Assembly (NCBI GenBank): GCA_029564595.1
Contig: JAKQPS010000149.1
Span: forward strand, 1 to 64,000
Length of the DNA: 64,000 nucleotides
Source of the DNA: a bacterium
GTDB taxonomy: Bacteria; UBP15; UBA6099
Direction of reading: 5' to 3'
Part shown: positions 60,582-64,000 of the stretch, one piece after another
How the letters are laid out: the number at the start of each line of letters is the position of its first letter
How positions within the stretch are numbered: position 1 is the stretch's first letter
Position numbers and translations under genes: made by a program
The notes under the pieces: generated by a model
Databases searched by the model: none
What the model was told of the DNA's origin: nothing
Seen by the model: the letters and a program-made list of their open reading frames with translations, nothing else

Positions 60582-62084
60582 CTATGTTTTCCTCTGTTTT
60601 TTTGCAGCCTTTACAGCCTCCGACCATGAACCGAAATGGCGATTTGCCGCGCCATATAAAGCCCCGTTGTCCGATTTCACAGCCTCGCTGTTAATCGCTT
60701 TGCCCTGTCGCATTCTGTCTTGAATGGTTTTTACAATTACATCCTTGTTCCAACGGCGCTTTTTGCGATGCTTCTCGTAGTTTATACACGCGGCTTCAAC
60801 GGCCTTTTCCCACGTTCCGAAGATACGACTTGCCCCTCTGACAAGTCCGCCGTCGTCCTGGTGGACAGCACTGACGTTTATTTTTCTCCCTTCTTTGAGC
60901 CGGTTTCTTATAAACATTTTTACTTTTCTCTCATCCCATTGTCTGATCTTTCGGTAATCATCATAGTTTGTAATCCCCGCAGCGCGAACGGCTTTTTCCC
61001 ATCCTCCGAAAAAACGAACGGCCCACCAAAACAATCTACCGTGCTCCGCCGCGACTTTTCTGGAGATCAGGTCAGCGTCGCTTGCCTGCAATTGTTTGAT
61101 GTTTTTCAACACACGTTCTTTTGTCCAAATCGGAATAAGGGTAATTTTCTCATAATCGATACCCGCCGCTTCAATCGCGCTTTTCCAATTTCCGAAGTGC
61201 TTTGTTCCCGCGTTCATTAATCCCATATCTTCTTCTCTTATTGCTTTCATATTGAGGTTTTTACCTTCTTTGTATCTCTTCCTTATGGCTTCCTTCACTT
61301 TTTCCCTGTTCCATTTACGCCCCGGTTCGGGGGCATGCTTTTCATAGTCAAATCCCGCCGCTTCGACCGCCTCTGTCCATGTGCCGAAATAAAGCCTCGC
61401 GGCCTGGTGCAATTTATTGTCATCACGCTGTACCGATAGGCTGTTGATAGCCTTTTCCTGAGAGGCCCGCTTCCTTATGGCACTGATTACTTTTTCCGCG
61501 CTCCATACAATGTGGGGTAAATGAGATTCGTAGTCTATCCCGGCGGCAAGCACCGCATTTTTCCATGAGCCGAACCATAATTGCGCCGCCCAGAACAATT
61601 TACTGTGTTTTTCTTTCACCCGTCCGGCGCATAGATTCTCTCCCCTGGATTCCAAAAGACATATTTCCCTTTTAATCCTTCTTTCAGACCATGCCTGCGT
61701 CATGCGAATTCTGTTGTAGTCATAACCCGCAGCTTCGACCGCCGCCTGCCACGTGCCAAAATGCCCCCTGGCAGCTCCTACTAACCCGTGGTCTTCTCTT
61801 TCAACTTCTTTGTACCACAGTCCTTTCTTTTCCCGTTTCCGTTCTTTTATAGCCTCCACGACCTTCTTCTTATTCCATTTTTTCTTTGCGGGATAATTGA
61901 GCGGAATACCGTTATCCTCGAATGCCCCGGGCCAACTACCATAGTAACGTTGAACCGCATGTACCAACCCAGGATCGTATTCAGCCACGCTTTTTTGTCT
62001 TAAGTCGGCTCCTCGTTTGTATAACGCCCACAACGCCGCTTTTACCGCCGTCTTGTTCCATGTTCTCTGGTGCGGCTTTCTCAT
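60582..62084 (-). CDS. protein of eight homing-endonuclease-associated repeats, no nuclease domain
   Basis: 500 residues formed almost entirely by eight units of about 62 residues. Each starts with W-(N/S/T/D) and ends in a signature like YFGTWTEAVEAAGFDYEKH (FGxW...A...AGxxY). This is the homing endonuclease associated (HNH-associated) repeat, thought to bind DNA. No HNH, GIY-YIG or LAGLIDADG catalytic motif is present. The gene is AT-richer than the phage genes, lies alone on the minus strand and faces the late operon, suggesting a cargo or selfish gene. Confidence 0.85.
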   Translation of the reverse strand: MRKPHQRTWNKTAVKAALWALYKRGADLRQKSVAEYDPGLVHAVQRYYGSWPGAFEDNGIPLNYPAKKKWNKKKVVEAIKERKREKKGLWYKEVEREDHGLVGAARGHFGTWQAAVEAAGYDYNRIRMTQAWSERRIKREICLLESRGENLCAGRVKEKHSKLFWAAQLWFGSWKNAVLAAGIDYESHLPHIVWSAEKVISAIRKRASQEKAINSLSVQRDDNKLHQAARLYFGTWTEAVEAAGFDYEKHAPEPGRKWNREKVKEAIRKRYKEGKNLNMKAIREEDMGLMNAGTKHFGNWKSAIEAAGIDYEKITLIPIWTKERVLKNIKQLQASDADLISRKVAAEHGRLFWWAVRFFGGWEKAVRAAGITNYDDYRKIRQWDERKVKMFIRNRLKEGRKINVSAVHQDDGGLVRGASRIFGTWEKAVEAACINYEKHRKKRRWNKDVIVKTIQDRMRQGKAINSEAVKSDNGALYGAANRHFGSWSEAVKAAKKQRKT

Positions 62085-62246
62085 GAAATAAACCTTGCGA
62101 GCGCCTTCCGGTGAATCTTCACAAACACAATCCCATTTATAAGAAATGATATTTCATTTTGTGGAAACACTTCAAGCTCGAAGACATAACGTGCTGAGGT
62201 TTGAGAAAAGCATTTCCGCGTCGCCGAAAGACTTTTTTAATTCAGC

Positions 62247-62336
62247 TTGACTTTAAAAAGATGTCATCGCTTAATCTGATCGCTTGGCTTCAGGCCGGGC
62301 ACATCTGATGTGATTCGGGATGTTTTCAGATGTGAT
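62247..62336 (+). promoter_or_regulatory. promoter and operator-like repeats upstream of the serine recombinase
   Basis: TTGACT (62247-62252), 17 bases, then CTTAAT (62270-62275) make a plausible sigma-70 promoter. Downstream lies the perfect palindrome CACATC-T-GATGTG (62300-62312). Its right half GATGTGAT recurs 22 bp later (62329-62336), two helical turns away. This could be a repressor site controlling the recombinase. The rest of the 343-base gap 62085-62427 holds no gene; an AAATGA/TCATTT inverted repeat near 62141-62157 may serve the minus gene. Confidence 0.45.
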
Positions 62337-62427
62337 AAAAACAGGCCGGAATCAGATGGTAAAACGAAATTTGAAATCAGTCTTGGGAACATCGCCCCGG
62401 AGGCAGCCGAGGGACGCGCGGACTGAA

Positions 62428-64000
62428 ATGAGAGGGGGAAAGACCACGGACAAGAACAATGAAAACAGGATCACGGTGGCCGGGTACGTCCGCGTTCTGT
62501 GGGACGAAATCGTCGGGACAGCCGAACAGCAGATGGAGCGCATCAGGGACTTCGCCGCGGCGCACAACATGGATGTCGTCCGTTTTTACACGGATGACGC
62601 CGTGGAGACCACGAGCACGGGCGAATACGCCTGTGAGCAATTTGAAAGGATGCTGAGCGAAATCGAGGGCGGCTCGGCCGATTTTCAGTTGGTTCTCATC
62701 CAGGACAGGAGCCGCTGGGGCGTTTCACCCGACGGCGACGACGGCGAATACCTTGAATACATCTGTCGCCGCTCCGGCGTAGACGTCCTTTTCTGCTCGG
62801 GCGGCACAACGCGCAACAGGGATTATTACCCTACCGCCGAAGAGCAGTTGATGAGATTCGGAAGGCCCGCCGAAGAAGAACAACCCGCTGTGCGCGCCGC
62901 GATGTACGTCCGGATGTCCACCGAGCACCAGCAGTATTCGACGGAAAATCAGATGGACAGGATGAAGGAATACGCCGCCGAGCGCAACATGGAAATCGCG
63001 CACGTCTATTCCGATGAGGGGAAAAGCGGGCTTCGCATCGAGGGGCGCGACGCGCTCAAGCAGCTCATTCTCGACGTGGAAAACGGCAAGGCGGATTTCG
63101 ACGTCATCCTCGTTTATGACGTCAGCCGGTGGGGGCGTTTTCAGGACGCCGACGAGAGTGGCTATTACGAATACCTGTGCCGCAAAGCCGGAATCCGCGT
63201 GATTTATTGCGCCGAACAGTTCACGAACGACGGCAGTCCCGTCGCCACGATAGTCAAAGGCGTCAAACGCGCCATGGCCGGGGAATACAGCCGCGAACTG
63301 TCGGAAAAGGTGTTCGACGGCCAGTGCCGCCTGATCCGGATGGGGTACCGTCAGGGCGGGCCCGCGGGCTACGGGCTGCGGCGGCTTCTGATTGATCAAA
63401 CGGGCAAACCAAAGACCGAACTCGCCATCGGCGAGATGAAAAGCATCCAGACCGACCGCGTTATCCTCGTGCCGGGGCCCGACGGGGAAGTCGAAACCGT
63501 CAGGTGGATATACCGCCAGTTCGTGGAAGCCGGAAAATTTGAACGTGAAATTGCGGACATGCTCAACGCCCGGGGAATCAAGACGGATTTCGGAAGGAAA
63601 TGGACCCGCGGCTCGGTGCAGCAGGTACTCACGAATGAAAAGTACATCGGAAACAACGTCTACAACCGGATCAGTTTCAAGCTAAAGATGATCCGGATAA
63701 AGAATCCCCCCGATCTGTGGGTGCGGGCGGACGGGGTCTTCAACTCGATTGTGGAACCGAGCCTTTTCTATCAGGCGCAGGGAATTATCACGGAGCGGGC
63801 GCGGAAATTCACCAATGAGGAACTCATAGAAAAACTCAAGGCGCTGTACAACAAGAACGGTTATCTTTCGGGTATCATCATAGACGAATGCGAGGATTTG
63901 CCCGGCAGCTCGGTATTTCAGCGCCGGTTCGGCAGCCTTATCCGCGCGTACCGGCTTGTCGGATACGAGCCCGACCGCGACTACGCCTACATAGAAATCA
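62428..64000 (+). CDS. large serine recombinase with a duplicated catalytic domain (partial at edge)
   Basis: 524 residues seen, open to the right edge. Residues 155-300 are a canonical resolvase domain: AMYVRMSTEHQQYS with catalytic S164, YSDEGKSGLRIEGR, VYDVSRWGRFQ. A recombinase domain and C-terminal DNA-binding region follow (GIKTDFGRKWTRGSVQQVL; NEKYIGNNVYN). Residues 15-140 are a second, homologous but degenerate catalytic domain (GYVRVLWDE, IQDRSRWGV) in which the serine position is L24. It should integrate or excise a mobile element or phage. ATG 62428 chosen as start; ribosome site weak. Confidence 0.82.
   Translation, partial: MRGGKTTDKNNENRITVAGYVRVLWDEIVGTAEQQMERIRDFAAAHNMDVVRFYTDDAVETTSTGEYACEQFERMLSEIEGGSADFQLVLIQDRSRWGVSPDGDDGEYLEYICRRSGVDVLFCSGGTTRNRDYYPTAEEQLMRFGRPAEEEQPAVRAAMYVRMSTEHQQYSTENQMDRMKEYAAERNMEIAHVYSDEGKSGLRIEGRDALKQLILDVENGKADFDVILVYDVSRWGRFQDADESGYYEYLCRKAGIRVIYCAEQFTNDGSPVATIVKGVKRAMAGEYSRELSEKVFDGQCRLIRMGYRQGGPAGYGLRRLLIDQTGKPKTELAIGEMKSIQTDRVILVPGPDGEVETVRWIYRQFVEAGKFEREIADMLNARGIKTDFGRKWTRGSVQQVLTNEKYIGNNVYNRISFKLKMIRIKNPPDLWVRADGVFNSIVEPSLFYQAQGIITERARKFTNEELIEKLKALYNKNGYLSGIIIDECEDLPGSSVFQRRFGSLIRAYRLVGYEPDRDYAYIEI

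Overview
The window is dominated by a large temperate-type phage genome with a contractile tail (myovirus-like). It runs from a tyrosine integrase at about 6.0-7.1 kb to beyond 60.5 kb, and probably past the right edge. Tail sheath, tail tube, a frameshifted tail chaperone, tape measure, split hub, spike, gp25-like wedge, baseplate J and tail protein I genes show the contractile tail. The host is bacterial, but I cannot name its lineage from this window. The phage genes are GC-rich, while the first 6 kb (radical SAM remnant and NACHT gene) and the gene at 60.6-62.1 kb are clearly AT-richer, so the window is a mosaic.

Layout: 0.1-1.1 kb, a broken B12-binding radical SAM gene. 1535-1581, the 3' half of a tRNA-Ala(GGC), a candidate attachment-site remnant. 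1.8-6.0 kb, a giant NACHT-type NTPase ending in a PD-(D/E)XK nuclease motif, a likely defence gene. 6.0-7.1 kb, integrase (minus strand). 7.1-7.5 kb, a control region with a 40-bp inverted repeat. 7.5-18.1 kb, the replication/recombination operon: sigma-like regulator, RecB-like nuclease, Sak4-like ATPase, DUF669 protein, metallophosphoesterase, ERCC4 nuclease, RecD2-like helicase and primase-helicase. 18.1-18.4 kb, an AT-rich tract with ten copies of an octamer, a candidate replication origin. 18.4-20.0 kb, small regulators and a small-terminase candidate. 20.4-22.3 kb, a minus-strand XerC/D-type recombinase cassette between the terminase genes. 22.5-38.9 kb, packaging, head and neck genes, including two very large fusion proteins. 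39.2-55.1 kb, tail and baseplate. 55.1-60.5 kb, endolysin, tailspike and membrane-anchored lysis candidates. 60.6-62.1 kb, an eight-repeat homing-endonuclease-associated protein (minus strand). 62.4 kb to the edge, a large serine recombinase with a duplicated, degenerate catalytic domain.

How it works together: the left operon makes replication and recombination enzymes acting on the adjacent iteron region. Terminase and portal package DNA into a capsid built with an internally initiated scaffold. The sheath/tube/tape-measure block builds the contractile tail, and the amidase with membrane proteins lyses the cell.

The most unusual items are: (i) a 1509-residue Mu gpF-like head protein carrying SAP/HeH-like repeats and a HipA/PI-kinase-like domain, translationally coupled to two small unknown genes; (ii) a 1286-residue fusion of two Dam-like methyltransferases to a prohead protease and scaffold; (iii) two copies of an intergenic RNA-like element, each with one AGTCCGG and three AGCCCGG arms facing a single CCGGGCT-plus-T-tract arm; (iv) the iteron region; and (v) the NACHT-nuclease protein. 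No CI-type repressor was recognised.
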